A DNA stretch of 64,000 nt from Bosea sp. OAE506 (GTDB taxonomy: Bacteria; Pseudomonadota; Alphaproteobacteria; Rhizobiales; Beijerinckiaceae), in NCBI RefSeq assembly GCF_040546595.1, contig NZ_JBEPOB010000001.1, positions 4,341,001 through 4,405,000 on the forward strand, read 5' to 3'. Below, in pieces: positions 20,209 through 30,250 of the stretch (its first letter is position 1; the number at the start of each line of letters is the position of its first letter). A model generated the notes under the pieces. That model ran no database searches, was not told where the DNA came from, and saw nothing but the letters and a program-made list of their open reading frames with translations. The translations under genes and the position numbers were made by a program.

Positions 20209-20678
20209 CAGCGCGCCGCCACGCGCCGCCGCGTCATCGGAACCTCCGGGGCCTTCGAGATCAGGCCGTCGCAATACCAGGACTCGCCATTGTCGCCGTG
20301 CTTGCGCGGATTGCCCGGCTCGACGGAAGCCAGCGCGTTGATCTGGCCGTTGCCGGCGTTGCGGAGGATGTAGAGATCGCGATTCAGCTCCACGGTGAAG
20401 CAATGCACCGTGCGGTCGCTCTGCGGGCCATAATAATAGCAGACCTGGTCGCCCCGCGTGGTCCAGCAGGCGTCGCGGTTGGGCTGCCAGCCATTGTGGC
20501 CGAGCGCGCGGCCGTCGGGATCATGAAACTCGGTGAAGAAGCCGCCATTGGTGTAGCGGCCGCTGACGGTGTTGCCCTCGAAGGCGCGCTTGATGGTATC
20601 GCCGTCGAGACGCTCGACCGCCCGCGCCGGTCCATGCAGCGCCGCCAGCGCCGCCAGCAGGAGAAGGCCGCTCCGCAT
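20208..20678 (-). CDS. Secreted protein of unknown function (tandem copy A)
   Basis: A 156-residue paralogue of the next gene, starting MRSGLLLLAALAALHGPARA (signal peptide). Shared blocks are VERLDGDTIKRAFEGNTVSGRY, GHNGWQPNRDACWTT, QVCYYYGPQSDRTVHCFTVE, LYILRNAGNGQINALASVEPGNP and WYCDGLIS. Its start codon overlaps the stop of the GST gene (TGATG), so the operon is translationally coupled throughout. Function unknown. Confidence 0.7.
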   Translation of the reverse strand: MRSGLLLLAALAALHGPARAVERLDGDTIKRAFEGNTVSGRYTNGGFFTEFHDPDGRALGHNGWQPNRDACWTTRGDQVCYYYGPQSDRTVHCFTVELNRDLYILRNAGNGQINALASVEPGNPRKHGDNGESWYCDGLISKAPEVPMTRRRVAAR

Positions 20679-21289
20679 CAGGCCTTCCAGCTCGGTCGTG
20701 CGGTCAGCTCCGCATGCCAGCGCCGGATCTGCACGAAATCCTCCGGAAGCGGAATGCGCGAGGGCTTCATGAAGTCGATCGCGATGCCGGCCGTGATATC
20801 GGCGACGGTCAGGTCCTCGCCACAGACGAAGCGGCTGCCGGCGAGCTGAAGCTCGAGCAGCCAGAGATGGTCGTCGATCTGCTCGCGATTGGCCTCGGCC
20901 CATTCGGGCACCTGCGTCTCGAGTTCGGCCATCGAGGGATGGGAGTGGCGGAACACCGCTGCCACGGCGGCAAAGAGACCCAGCTCGATGCGCCGGTTCC
21001 ACATCTCCACCAGGGCCTGCTCGCGCGCATCGCGTCCGAAGAGCGGCGGCTGCGGGTGCAGGCTCTCGATGTAGCGGCAGATCGCAATCGTTTCGGCCAG
21101 CGCGGTGCCATCCTCCAGGACGAGGACCGGCAGGCGCTGCGCGGGGTTGAGCTTGGTGAAGGCCTCGCTCTTGTGCTCGCGCTTGCCCATGTCGACCGGC
21201 ACGAGCTCGGGCAGCGGCACGCCCTTCTCGGCGAAGAAAATCCGCACCCTGCGCGGATTGGGGGCCCGCCCGCCGTCATAAAGCTTCAT
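20678..21289 (-). CDS. Glutathione S-transferase
   Basis: A 203-residue GST with the N-terminal thioredoxin-like domain (MKLYDGGRAPNPRRVRIFFAEKGV; the glutathione-contact region includes LPVLVLEDGTALAETIAICRYIE) and an all-helical C-terminal domain (DLTVADITAGIAIDFM is the conserved N-capping box). I preferred the ATG at 21289, with GAGAGG six bases upstream, over the ATG at 21295. It probably conjugates or reduces electrophiles in the cytoplasm. First gene of the overlapping set running to the uracil-DNA glycosylase. Confidence 0.9.
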   Translation of the reverse strand: MKLYDGGRAPNPRRVRIFFAEKGVPLPELVPVDMGKREHKSEAFTKLNPAQRLPVLVLEDGTALAETIAICRYIESLHPQPPLFGRDAREQALVEMWNRRIELGLFAAVAAVFRHSHPSMAELETQVPEWAEANREQIDDHLWLLELQLAGSRFVCGEDLTVADITAGIAIDFMKPSRIPLPEDFVQIRRWHAELTARPSWKA

Positions 21290-21383
21290 CGACATCCTCT
21301 CCCGTCGCCGCGCGACCCGACCATGCCGAAGGCGGACCGGTCAATTCCTTTCCAGCCGTTTCGTGATGGTTCTATGGCGTTCG

Positions 21384-21935
21384 TCAGTGCGGGTGCATCC
21401 GCCGCCAGGTCTCGGGCCGCTCGAAGCGCAACGCCCAGAGCCCCCGCCCAGCCGCCTGGGCCTGCGCCTCCTCGCTGCGATAGCCGCCATAGGCGACGGC
21501 ATGGCCGTCGCGCACCAGCGTCGCGTTGATATCGGTCTCGCCCTGCCGGCACTGGGCCAGGCCCCGGCCATAGCGGTCGATCCGGCCGATCTCGCAGGTG
21601 ACGAGGCCGCGCGCCAAGAGCACCTCCAGCGCGCGACGGGATGCGCGGCCGCACTCCACCGTCCGCCCCGCAGGGTCGGTGCAGGTCTGGCGGAATTCGG
21701 GCGCGTCGAGCCCCTGAAGCCGCAATTCCTCGCCGGCGAGCCGCAGCGAGTCGCCGTCGATGGCGCGGGCGACCCCGACGAGCGAGCGGGCGGGGCCGAG
21801 GCGGTACTGGAGGACGGCACCCGCGATGGCGAGCAATCCGAGCAGCCCCAGCGCCACGACGATGTCGACCGGGCGGCCGACCCGCCGCCAGCCGAGGGGG
21901 CCATCCTTCCAACGGGGGAATCCGAAGCGCGCCAT
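21384..21935 (-). CDS. Membrane-anchored thermonuclease-like (SNase) protein
   Basis: A 183-residue protein with one N-terminal membrane segment (about residues 23-42) and a staphylococcal nuclease-like domain: VARAIDGDSLRLAGEELRLQGLDAPEF carries the calcium-site Asp and Arg, followed by GRASRRALEVLLARG and RYGRGLAQC. The catalytic Arg-Glu-Arg pattern is only partly recognisable, so activity is not certain. It is likely anchored with the domain in the periplasm. Confidence 0.8.
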   Translation of the reverse strand: MARFGFPRWKDGPLGWRRVGRPVDIVVALGLLGLLAIAGAVLQYRLGPARSLVGVARAIDGDSLRLAGEELRLQGLDAPEFRQTCTDPAGRTVECGRASRRALEVLLARGLVTCEIGRIDRYGRGLAQCRQGETDINATLVRDGHAVAYGGYRSEEAQAQAAGRGLWALRFERPETWRRMHPH

Positions 21936-22003
21936 CAGGAAGAGCTTAACGATTTGCCGACCATGATGGCAGACCCGGCGCGCACTCCGTGCACCGGTAG
22001 AGG

Positions 22004-23539
<1,536 letters not shown>

Positions 23540-23630
23540 CCGCTGCCCGAATCGTGCCACAGCTCTCGTCGACACCCGTTTCCGCGCCGCCCACGCTCTC
23601 TGTCTCTCCTCCCTCTCGGATTGTTCGATC

Positions 23631-24752
23631 ATGAACCGGAAAACGCGCGTCGCGGTGCTCTATGGCGGCAAGTCGGGCGAGCATGAGGTCTCGCTGAAGT
23701 CCGCGGCGTCCGTGCTGCGCTATCTCGACCGCGAGCGCTTCGAGCCGGTGCCGGTGAGCATCGACAAGGAAGGCCGCTGGCAGTGCCATGATCTGCGCCG
23801 GATCGAGGCCGCCAACACCGAGAGCCTGCCGATCCCCTCGGACTCGCCGGCGATCCGCCTCGAGCCGCAGGCGGATGGGCGCACCGCGATCCTGCCGAGC
23901 AACGCCGATGCCTCAGCGATCGCCCCGGTGGACGTCGTCTTCCCGGTGATCCACGGCCCGCTCTGCGAGGACGGATCGCTGCAGGGCCTGCTCGAACTCG
24001 CAGGCGCAGCCTATGTCGGCTCGGGCGTGCTCGGTTCGGCGGTCTCGATGCACAAGGACATTGCCAAGCGGTTGGCGGCCCTGGCGGGCCTGCCCGTCGC
24101 GCCCTATTTCGCGGTTGCGCGGCGCGACTATCGCCGGGACCCTGCTGCGGCAACGCAGGCCGCCCGCGCAGGGCTAACGCTGCCGGTCTTCGTCAAGCCC
24201 TGCAACATGGGCTCCAGCGTCGGCGTGCACAAAGTGAAGCGCTGGGAGGATCTCGACGCCGCGCTGGCGGACGCCTTCGAATACGATCTCAAGGTCCTCA
24301 TCGAGCAGGGCATCGACGCCCGCGAGATCGAGGTGGCCGTCCTCGACGGCGAGCCACCGGTGGCGAGCGTCGCCAGCGAGCTCAACGCCGGCCCGCAGCA
24401 CGAGTTCTACTCCTACGAGGCGAAGTACATCGACCAAGACGGCGCCAGCGTCGACCTGCCGGCGAAGCTCGACGACGCGCAGATGGCGCGCGTGCGGCAG
24501 CTGGCGATCGACGCCTTCGTTGCGCTCGACTGCAGCGGGCTGGCGCGCGTCGACTTCTTCCTCGACCGCCAGAGCGGGGCCTTCTTCTTCAACGAGATCA
24601 ACACGCTGCCGGGCTTCACCGCGATCAGCATGTATCCGAAGATGATGGAAGCTTCGGGCATGCCCTACCCCGCGCTGCTGACGCGGCTGGTCGAGCTAGC
24701 GCAGGAGCGCCACGCCGAGCGGGCTGGGCTGAGGACGAGCTACGAGGCCTGA
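23631..24752 (+). CDS. ddl: D-alanine--D-alanine ligase
   Basis: ATP-grasp enzyme making the D-Ala-D-Ala dipeptide for peptidoglycan. GGKSGEHEVSLKSA is the N-terminal signature, FVKPCNMGSSVGVHK the ATP-binding loop at about residue 190, and FFFNEINTLPGFTAISMYPKM the catalytic C-terminal motif. At 373 residues it matches the longer DdlA-type enzymes. It stands outside any murC/ftsQ cell-division cluster, so a second ddl in the main division cluster is likely. Its 3' end overlaps cobT, which is convergent, by 13 bases. Confidence 0.95.
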   Translation: MNRKTRVAVLYGGKSGEHEVSLKSAASVLRYLDRERFEPVPVSIDKEGRWQCHDLRRIEAANTESLPIPSDSPAIRLEPQADGRTAILPSNADASAIAPVDVVFPVIHGPLCEDGSLQGLLELAGAAYVGSGVLGSAVSMHKDIAKRLAALAGLPVAPYFAVARRDYRRDPAAATQAARAGLTLPVFVKPCNMGSSVGVHKVKRWEDLDAALADAFEYDLKVLIEQGIDAREIEVAVLDGEPPVASVASELNAGPQHEFYSYEAKYIDQDGASVDLPAKLDDAQMARVRQLAIDAFVALDCSGLARVDFFLDRQSGAFFFNEINTLPGFTAISMYPKMMEASGMPYPALLTRLVELAQERHAERAGLRTSYEA

Positions 24753-25768
24753 TCCTTCCCCGTGACCCCCGCCTGCGCGAAGGTCGCCATGCCGTTGTGG
24801 ATCGCAGCCGCCGCCTTCACGAGGCTGGCGGCGAGAGCGGCGCCCGAGCCTTCGCCCAGCCGCATGTCGAGCGCCAGCAGCGGCGCCTTGCCGAGCGTCG
24901 CCAGCACCTGCGCATGGGCGCCCTCGGCCGAGAGATGGCCGGCGATGCAGTGGTCGATCGCGGAGGGCTCGATCGCGTGCAGGATGGCGGCAGCGGCCGT
25001 CACCACATAGCCGTCGAGGATCACGGGAATGCGCTGCGAGCGGGCGGCGATGATGGCGCCGCAGATGGCCGCGACCTCGCGCCCGCCGAGCCGACGCAGC
25101 ACCTCGAGCGGGTCCTTGAGATGGGCCCGGTGCAGCGCGATGCCGGCCTCGACCGCGGCGATCTTCCGCTTCAGGCCGTCATCGTCCAGCCCCGTGCCGC
25201 GGCCGCACCAGAAGGCGGCGTCGCCGCCATAGAGCGCGGCATAGATCGCCGCCGCCGAGGTGGTGTTGCCGATGCCCATCTCGCCGAGGCAGAGCAGATC
25301 CGTGCCGCCGACCAGCGCTTCCATGCCGAAGGCCATGGTGGCGACGCAGGCGCGCTCGTCGAGCGCATCGCCTTGGGTGAAATCGCCCGTCGGCAGATCG
25401 AGGGCGAGATCGAAGACCTTGAAGCCGAGATCGAAGGCGGCGCAGATCTGGTTGATCGCGGCGCCACCGGCGGCGAAGTTCTCCAGCATCTGGCGCGTCA
25501 CCGCCTGCGGAAAGGCCGAGACGCCCTGCGCCACGACGCCGTGATTGCCGGCGAAGACGCAGACCAGCGGACGGTCGACCGAAGGCTTGCCCTTGCCCTG
25601 CCAGGCGGCGAGCCATTCGGCGATCTCCTCCATGCGGCCGAGGCTGCCGGCGGGCTTGGTCAGCTCCTTGTCGCGGGCGCGCACCATGTTCGCGGCCGCC
25701 ATGTCGGGGCCGGGCATCGCGGCGATCAGTTCGCGGATGTCGTCGAAGGGCAATCCAGAAACGGCCAT
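24740..25768 (-). CDS. cobT: Nicotinate-nucleotide--dimethylbenzimidazole phosphoribosyltransferase CobT
   Basis: Activates dimethylbenzimidazole to alpha-ribazole phosphate for the lower loop of cobalamin. At 342 residues it has normal length. Diagnostic segments are KPAGSLGRMEEIAEWLA, VFAGNHGVVAQGVSAFP, LGEMGIGNTTSAAAI and RLGEGSGAALA. The start ATG at 25768 is divergent from cobS at 25850, leaving about 80 bases for two promoters. CobT and CobS act in the same nucleotide-loop assembly branch. Confidence 0.95.
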   Translation of the reverse strand: MAVSGLPFDDIRELIAAMPGPDMAAANMVRARDKELTKPAGSLGRMEEIAEWLAAWQGKGKPSVDRPLVCVFAGNHGVVAQGVSAFPQAVTRQMLENFAAGGAAINQICAAFDLGFKVFDLALDLPTGDFTQGDALDERACVATMAFGMEALVGGTDLLCLGEMGIGNTTSAAAIYAALYGGDAAFWCGRGTGLDDDGLKRKIAAVEAGIALHRAHLKDPLEVLRRLGGREVAAICGAIIAARSQRIPVILDGYVVTAAAAILHAIEPSAIDHCIAGHLSAEGAHAQVLATLGKAPLLALDMRLGEGSGAALAASLVKAAAAIHNGMATFAQAGVTGKDQAS

Positions 25769-25849
25769 GGCGGACTCTGTGGCTAAGGACAGGCGGCGGC
25801 GCTTCGGCGATGGCCCCGCGGTTGCCGCTGCTGCTATAGGCTGCAGCGG

Positions 25850-26743
25850 ATGAAGACAATCGAGGACAGGGATGCCGCGCCGCCGCAGGCCGCGCCTGTG
25901 CCGCCAGCGGGCGCCGAGCCAGCGTGGCCGGGCTGGGCTATCGCCACAGCGATCTGCATCCGGTTCTATTCCCGCCTGCCGGTCCCGGCCCTGCCCGGCG
26001 AGGCGGATCCCCATGCCGCACCCGATTTTCGCACCGTGCCGCGCGCCCTGCCCTTCGCGGCGCTGGTCATCGCCCTTCCGGCCGGGCTGGTCCTGGCCGG
26101 AGCCGGAGCCGCCGGGCTCGGCGGGCTGCTCTCGGCCACGCTCGCCATCGCGACGCTCGCGATCACGACCGGCGCTCTGCATGAAGACGGGCTCGCGGAC
26201 GCAGCCGATGGGCTGTTCGGCGGGCGCAACGTCGAGCGGCGTCTGGAGATCATGAAGGACAGCCGGCTCGGCAGCTATGGCGCACTGGCGATGGGGCTTG
26301 CGCTGCTGCTGCGGGTCACGGCGCTGGCCCTCGTTATCGACCGCGCCGGGCCCGTCGCGGCCTCAGCCGTCTTCCTAATGGCCGCGATCCTGTCGCGGCT
26401 GTCGGGCGTGCGGCTTCTCGCCATGATGGCGCCCGCCCGCGCCCATGGGGCGTCGGCCGCGGTCGGGCGGCCGACACGACTGACCGCCGGGCTCGCCTAC
26501 GTCATTGGCCTCGTGCTGGCACTGAGCTTCTGTCTCGTCGCCGGATTGCCGCTGCGCGCGCTTCTGCTGGGGCTGGTGCTGACCGCACTCAACGCCGCAC
26601 TCGTCACGCGGCTGTGCCGGCGGCTGATCGGCGGGCAGACTGGGGATATCGCCGGCGCGACGCAGCAGTGCGACGAGATCGCGCTTTATCTCGGCTTTGC
26701 GCTGCTGCTCAATGCGGGAATGTCCTGGACCGGCGCCGCATGA
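25850..26743 (+). CDS. cobS: Adenosylcobinamide-GDP ribazoletransferase CobS
   Basis: Membrane enzyme joining adenosylcobinamide-GDP to alpha-ribazole (phosphate), the last step of cobalamin synthesis. At 297 residues, it has [10 protein letters not shown] near the N-terminus, [18 protein letters not shown] with the catalytic acidic cluster, [18 protein letters not shown], and five to six hydrophobic helices. [17 protein letters not shown] is the conserved C-terminal loop. It overlaps the next small gene by four bases. Confidence 0.95.
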   Translation: MKTIEDRDAAPPQAAPVPPAGAEPAWPGWAIATAICIRFYSRLPVPALPGEADPHAAPDFRTVPRALPFAALVIALPAGLVLAGAGAAGLGGLLSATLAIATLAITTGALHEDGLADAADGLFGGRNVERRLEIMKDSRLGSYGALAMGLALLLRVTALALVIDRAGPVAASAVFLMAAILSRLSGVRLLAMMAPARAHGASAAVGRPTRLTAGLAYVIGLVLALSFCLVAGLPLRALLLGLVLTALNAALVTRLCRRLIGGQTGDIAGATQQCDEIALYLGFALLLNAGMSWTGAA

Positions 26744-26913
26744 CTGCGATCTCCTCGCCCTGCGTCAAACTCTGCCAGCTCGACCCTGCAACCCGGCACT
26801 GCCTCGGCTGCGGACGCTCGCTCGACGAGATCGGGCGCTGGAGCAGCCTGAGCGAGACGGAGCGCCGCGCGATCATGGCGCGGCTGCTGAGCCAGACGAC
26901 CCGCAAGGCCTGA
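26740..26913 (+). CDS. DUF1289 small cysteine-rich protein
   Basis: A 57-residue protein beginning [16 protein letters not shown] and containing [19 protein letters not shown]. The four-cysteine pattern (CVKLC, CLGCGR) and the RTLDEI-W segment are the DUF1289 family, short proteins probably binding a metal or cluster. The ATG overlaps the cobS stop (ATGA), so it is co-translated with cobS. Function is not known. Confidence 0.85.
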   Translation: MTAISSPCVKLCQLDPATRHCLGCGRSLDEIGRWSSLSETERRAIMARLLSQTTRKA

Positions 26914-26937
26914 GGCGCGGCGTCAACGCGCGGTCTG

Positions 26938-27771
26938 TCAGACCACCAGCGACCAGATGAAGCGGGCAGCAACGATCAGCAGGAACAGGCCGAAGACGAC
27001 CTCGAGCTTGCGCTTCGACAGCCGGTGGGCGAGGCGCGCACCGATCGGCGCCGTCCAGATCGAGGTCGGGATGAACAGAATGAAGCCGATCAGCGAGACA
27101 TAGCCGAGCGAGAGCGGCGGCAGCACGTCCATCTTCGGCCAGCCGGCATAGATGAAGCCGAGCGCGCCGGGGATCGAGATCAGCACGCCAAGCCCCGACG
27201 AGGTCGCGACTGCCTGGTGGATCGGGCGGCCATAGAAGGTCATGAACAGGCTGGAAAGCTGGCCGCCGCCGATGCCCATCAGCGCCGAAAGCACGCCGAT
27301 GACGCCGCCATAGATCGTCATCAGCACCTTGCCCGGCATCTCCGTGCCAAGCTGCCAGCGGTCGGAGGCGAAGAGCAGGCGCAGCGCGCTGAAGATCGCG
27401 ACGATGACGAAGATGATCTTGAACAGGTCGGCAGGCGCGAAGCGGGCGATGTAGCTGCCGACGATGACGCCGAGGACCACGGGGACCGCCCAGATCTTCA
27501 GGATCGACATGTCGACCATGCCCTTGGCGCGATGGGCGTTAAAGGAGCGGATCGAGGTCGGGATGATGACCGCCAGCGAGGTGCCGACGCAGAGCGGCAT
27601 GCGGACATCCTCGGGCACGCCGATGACGCGGAAGACCTCGTAGAGGATCGGCACGATAACCGCGCCGCCGCCGACGCCGAAGACGCCCGCGAGCAGGCCG
27701 GTGACGGCCCCCGCTGCGACCAGCGAGATGGCGAGGAAGACGAGGTCGCCGACGGGAATTCCAGCAAGCAT
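26938..27771 (-). CDS. TauE/SafE family sulfite/organosulfur exporter-like permease
   Basis: A 277-residue inner-membrane protein with about eight hydrophobic helices in two repeats. GLLAGVFGVGGGAVIVPIL in the first and GVLSALMGIGGGQLSS in the second are the duplicated glycine-rich TauE motifs. Members export sulfite, sulfoacetate or related anions; specificity is not readable here. Start ATG at 27771. Divergent from the SMP-30-like gene. Confidence 0.88.
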   Translation of the reverse strand: MLAGIPVGDLVFLAISLVAAGAVTGLLAGVFGVGGGAVIVPILYEVFRVIGVPEDVRMPLCVGTSLAVIIPTSIRSFNAHRAKGMVDMSILKIWAVPVVLGVIVGSYIARFAPADLFKIIFVIVAIFSALRLLFASDRWQLGTEMPGKVLMTIYGGVIGVLSALMGIGGGQLSSLFMTFYGRPIHQAVATSSGLGVLISIPGALGFIYAGWPKMDVLPPLSLGYVSLIGFILFIPTSIWTAPIGARLAHRLSKRKLEVVFGLFLLIVAARFIWSLVV

Positions 27772-28096
27772 GACAGCGTTCCGAGACAGGGGAGGCTGCT
27801 GTGGGGGATTTCCGGCGCCGGAGCAAGCACGGCAGGGCGGAGCCGATATGCAGCGATGATCCGACAGCCGCGCCCGCGCCGTGTCCAGGACCCAGCAAGA
27901 CGGGTGCCGCGGAGAGCCCTGCTCCATGCTCGCTTTGCACGGCGGCCCCCACGCCGGCGCCGCTCGACCCCGGCCCGTCCCGCTGATGATCTGCGTCTCG
28001 TCCGCCCGTCGCGGGCGAACGACCAGAGGAGACCGTCACAACGAACCGATGCCGGCACCAAGCCGGACAGCAACCATCATCTGGGAGGATAAAGCG
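27772..28096. other. Divergent intergenic region (325 bases)
   Basis: Separates the TauE gene (minus) from the SMP-30-like gene (plus), so it should hold both promoters. A 12-base perfect palindrome TCCGGCGCCGGA lies at 27811-27822. A good ribosome site (GGGAGGAT) precedes the plus-strand gene. The plus frame is open from 27881 into that gene, but its composition does not look coding. I see no RNA gene. Confidence 0.5.
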
Positions 28097-29338
28097 ATGA
28101 CAGACCCTACTGTTCACGACCACGATCCCACCGAGACGCAGCCTGCGATCCTGTCGCGGCGCCGCCTGATCCACGCCGCAGGGCTCGGAGCGCTTGCCGC
28201 CGCCACCGGGCCGGCTTTCGCCCAATCCACCGCGAACCGGCCATCCCCACCGACGACCGTCACCAGCCCGCCCCGCGACTTCAGCCGCCAGGGCGCGCCG
28301 ACGACCTATTTCTGGGACCCGGACGTGATCGCCGTCGATCCCGCCTTCAACGGGCTGGCGCAGCCCAATGCCGCGATCCAGCGGATCTGGACCGGCGGCC
28401 TTTGGGTCGAGGGGCCGGCCTGGAACGCCCAGGGCCAGTACCTCGTCTGGAGCGACATCCCGCGCAACCGCCAGATGCGCTGGATCGAGGATGACGGCCA
28501 TGTCAGCGTCTTCCGCGCGCCGTCCGGCAACAGCAACGGCAACAGCTTCGATTTCCAGGGCCGGCAGCTCTCCTGCGAGCACCTGAACCGCCGCGTCGTG
28601 CGCTACGAGCTCGACGGCTCGGCGACGGTGCTGGCGGATTCTTTCGACGGCAAGAAGCTGAACTCGCCAAACGACATCGTCGCCCATCCCGACGGCAGCT
28701 ACTGGTTCACCGATCCGCCCTATGGCGGCCAGCTCTACGAGGGCGCACCCGACGCACCGGGCGGGCCGAGCAACGCCAACGGCAAGATCAATCCGCGGCT
28801 GGGCCAGCCACCGGGCATCGGGCTCGCCAAGCGCGAACTGCCGACCAACACCTACCGCCTCGACCCGAGCGGCCGCGTCGAGCTCGTCGTGCCGGAATCG
28901 CAGGTGCCGGACCCCAACGGCCTGTGCTTCTCGCCCGACTTCAAGCGGCTCTACATCGCCTCGACCGGCAAGGGACCGGGCGATACCGGGACGGGCGGCA
29001 AAGGCGACATCCATGTCTTCGATGTCGGCGCCGACAACAAGCTCAGCAATGGGCGGGTGTTCTCGGACTGCATGTTCGACGGCGTGAATTGCGGGCCCGA
29101 TGGCTTACGCTGCGATGTCGAGGGCAATCTCTGGGCCTCGTCCAATGCCGGGCGCAATGTCGGCTACAACGGCGTCAACGTCTTCAACCCTGCCGGCAAG
29201 CTGATCGGCCGCATTCGCCTGCCGGAGGTCTGCGGCAACATCTGCTTCGGTGGGCCGAAGCGGAACCGGCTGTTCATGGCCGCGAGCCAGTCGATCTACG
29301 CGCTCTATCTGGGCACGCAGGGCGCCGGGCCGGGCTGA
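28097..29338 (+). CDS. Exported SMP-30/gluconolactonase-family protein
   Basis: A 413-residue beta-propeller protein, probably a lactonase or other hydrolase. A Tat-type signal is at residues 20-45 (SRRRLIHAAGLGALAAATGPAFAQS). WVEGPAWNAQGQYLVWSDIPRNRQMRW is the first metal-ligand Glu and propeller blade, KLNSPNDIVAHPDGSYWFTDPPYG carries the conserved Asn/Asp pair, and DPNGLCFSPDFKRLYIASTG the next blade. INVDGPDG-like NCGPDGLRCDVEGNLWAS completes the calcium-site set. GGGAGGAT lies seven bases upstream of the ATG. Substrate unknown. Confidence 0.87.
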   Translation: MTDPTVHDHDPTETQPAILSRRRLIHAAGLGALAAATGPAFAQSTANRPSPPTTVTSPPRDFSRQGAPTTYFWDPDVIAVDPAFNGLAQPNAAIQRIWTGGLWVEGPAWNAQGQYLVWSDIPRNRQMRWIEDDGHVSVFRAPSGNSNGNSFDFQGRQLSCEHLNRRVVRYELDGSATVLADSFDGKKLNSPNDIVAHPDGSYWFTDPPYGGQLYEGAPDAPGGPSNANGKINPRLGQPPGIGLAKRELPTNTYRLDPSGRVELVVPESQVPDPNGLCFSPDFKRLYIASTGKGPGDTGTGGKGDIHVFDVGADNKLSNGRVFSDCMFDGVNCGPDGLRCDVEGNLWASSNAGRNVGYNGVNVFNPAGKLIGRIRLPEVCGNICFGGPKRNRLFMAASQSIYALYLGTQGAGPG

Positions 29339-29349
29339 GAACGACACTG

Positions 29350-29380
29350 CGACCGGCCCAGCGTAGAGCCGGGCCGGTCG
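29350..29380. terminator. Hairpin between convergent genes
   Basis: Perfect 10-bp inverted repeat CGACCGGCCC / GGGCCGGTCG with an 11-base loop. It occupies nearly all of the 42-base gap between the SMP-30-like gene (plus) and the SRPBCC gene (minus), so it probably serves both 3' ends. No long T tract is present, so efficiency is uncertain. Confidence 0.6.
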
Positions 29381-29821
29381 TCAGGCGAACAGCGCCTCCA
29401 GCTTGGCCAGCGAGCCGGTCCAGCCATGGGTGTGGCCCTTGACCGCCTGCTCGTCGAAGAGCTGCTCGTGCAGCAGGGTCAGGATCGTGCCCGCGCCATC
29501 GGGCTTGAAGGTGACGATCACCCGCGAGACGCGCTCGGGCGTCGTGATCCATGACCAGGAGAAGACCAGCTTCTTGTTCGCGACGACCTCGTAATAGGTG
29601 CCGGAAACCTCGTGGCGCTCGCCGGTATCCTCCAGCATCACCACGCGGAACCCGCCGCCGACACGGGGGTCGACCGAGACCTCCTGCGTCACGACGTTTT
29701 CCGGCCCGAACCACTGCATCAGCAGCGTCGGATCGGTCCAGGCCTCGAAAATTTCCGCCGGCGTGGCGTTCAGCCGGCGCTTGATCGTCAGGCTCGGCGT
29801 GGTCGCGACGGACTCGTCCAT
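29381..29821 (-). CDS. SRPBCC / AHSA1-domain protein
   Basis: A 146-residue START-like (AHSA1) domain protein. RRLNATPAEIFEAWTDPTLLMQWFGPE and ATGHTHGW-type GHTHGWTGSLAKLEALF are standard for the group. Such proteins are small hydrophobic-ligand binders of mostly unknown role. It lies 25 bases downstream of an ArsR-type repressor gene, a very common pair (the repressor controls its own operon). ATG at 29821. Confidence 0.88.
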   Translation of the reverse strand: MDESVATTPSLTIKRRLNATPAEIFEAWTDPTLLMQWFGPENVVTQEVSVDPRVGGGFRVVMLEDTGERHEVSGTYYEVVANKKLVFSWSWITTPERVSRVIVTFKPDGAGTILTLLHEQLFDEQAVKGHTHGWTGSLAKLEALFA

Positions 29822-29846
29822 GGCCGGTCCTCTCTCGGGGCTGCGC

Positions 29847-30200
29847 TCACTCGGCCTCTGTGGGGGCCTTGCGGCGCGCCTCCAGCATCGCCTCCAGAGC
29901 ATCGAGGCGCTGCGTCCAGAACCGCTGATAGCGTGCGAGCCAGCCCATCGCCTCCTCCATCGGGTCGGCATTGAGACGGCAGGAGACGGTGCGGCCCGCC
30001 TTCGTCCGCGTGATCAGCCCGGCATCCGACAGCACGTCGAGATGCTTCATCACCGCCGGCAGCGACATCGCGAAAGGCCGCGCCAGTTCGCTGACCGAGA
30101 CCGCTTCCTCGCCCTCGAGGCGCGCGAGCAGGGCCCGGCGCGTCGGATCGGACAGAGCCGCGAAGGTCCGGTCCAGCTGCGACGACTCCAACTTAACCAT
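29847..30200 (-). CDS. ArsR-family transcriptional regulator
   Basis: A 117-residue winged-helix repressor. FAALSDPTRRALLARLEGEE opens the domain, and LARPFAMSLPAVMKHLDVLSDAGLITRTKAGR is the helix-turn-helix and wing. The ELCVCDL metal-binding motif of ArsR sensors is absent, so it is probably of the metal-independent subgroup that accompanies SRPBCC genes. A perfect inverted repeat lies across its start codon and may be its own operator. Confidence 0.9.
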   Translation of the reverse strand: MVKLESSQLDRTFAALSDPTRRALLARLEGEEAVSVSELARPFAMSLPAVMKHLDVLSDAGLITRTKAGRTVSCRLNADPMEEAMGWLARYQRFWTQRLDALEAMLEARRKAPTEAE

Positions 30201-30210
30201 CGCGTTAAGT
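30191..30210. promoter_or_regulatory. Inverted repeat over the ArsR start codon, probable autoregulatory operator
   Basis: ACTTAAC, six bases, GTTAAGT: a perfect 7-bp inverted repeat of 20 bases whose centre falls at the first base of the arsR-type gene. A winged-helix dimer bound here would block transcription or translation start. This AT-rich pair stands out in the local GC-rich sequence. The assignment to the adjacent repressor is inference. Confidence 0.6.
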
Positions 30211-30250
30211 TACCTAAGGTCCGCTATAAGCGTCAAGTCGCGCAGCCGCG

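Noticed and set aside
27881..28096. Open extension upstream of the SMP-30-like gene
   Set aside because: The good ribosome site and Tat signal fit the ATG at 28097; the upstream residues show no coding character.
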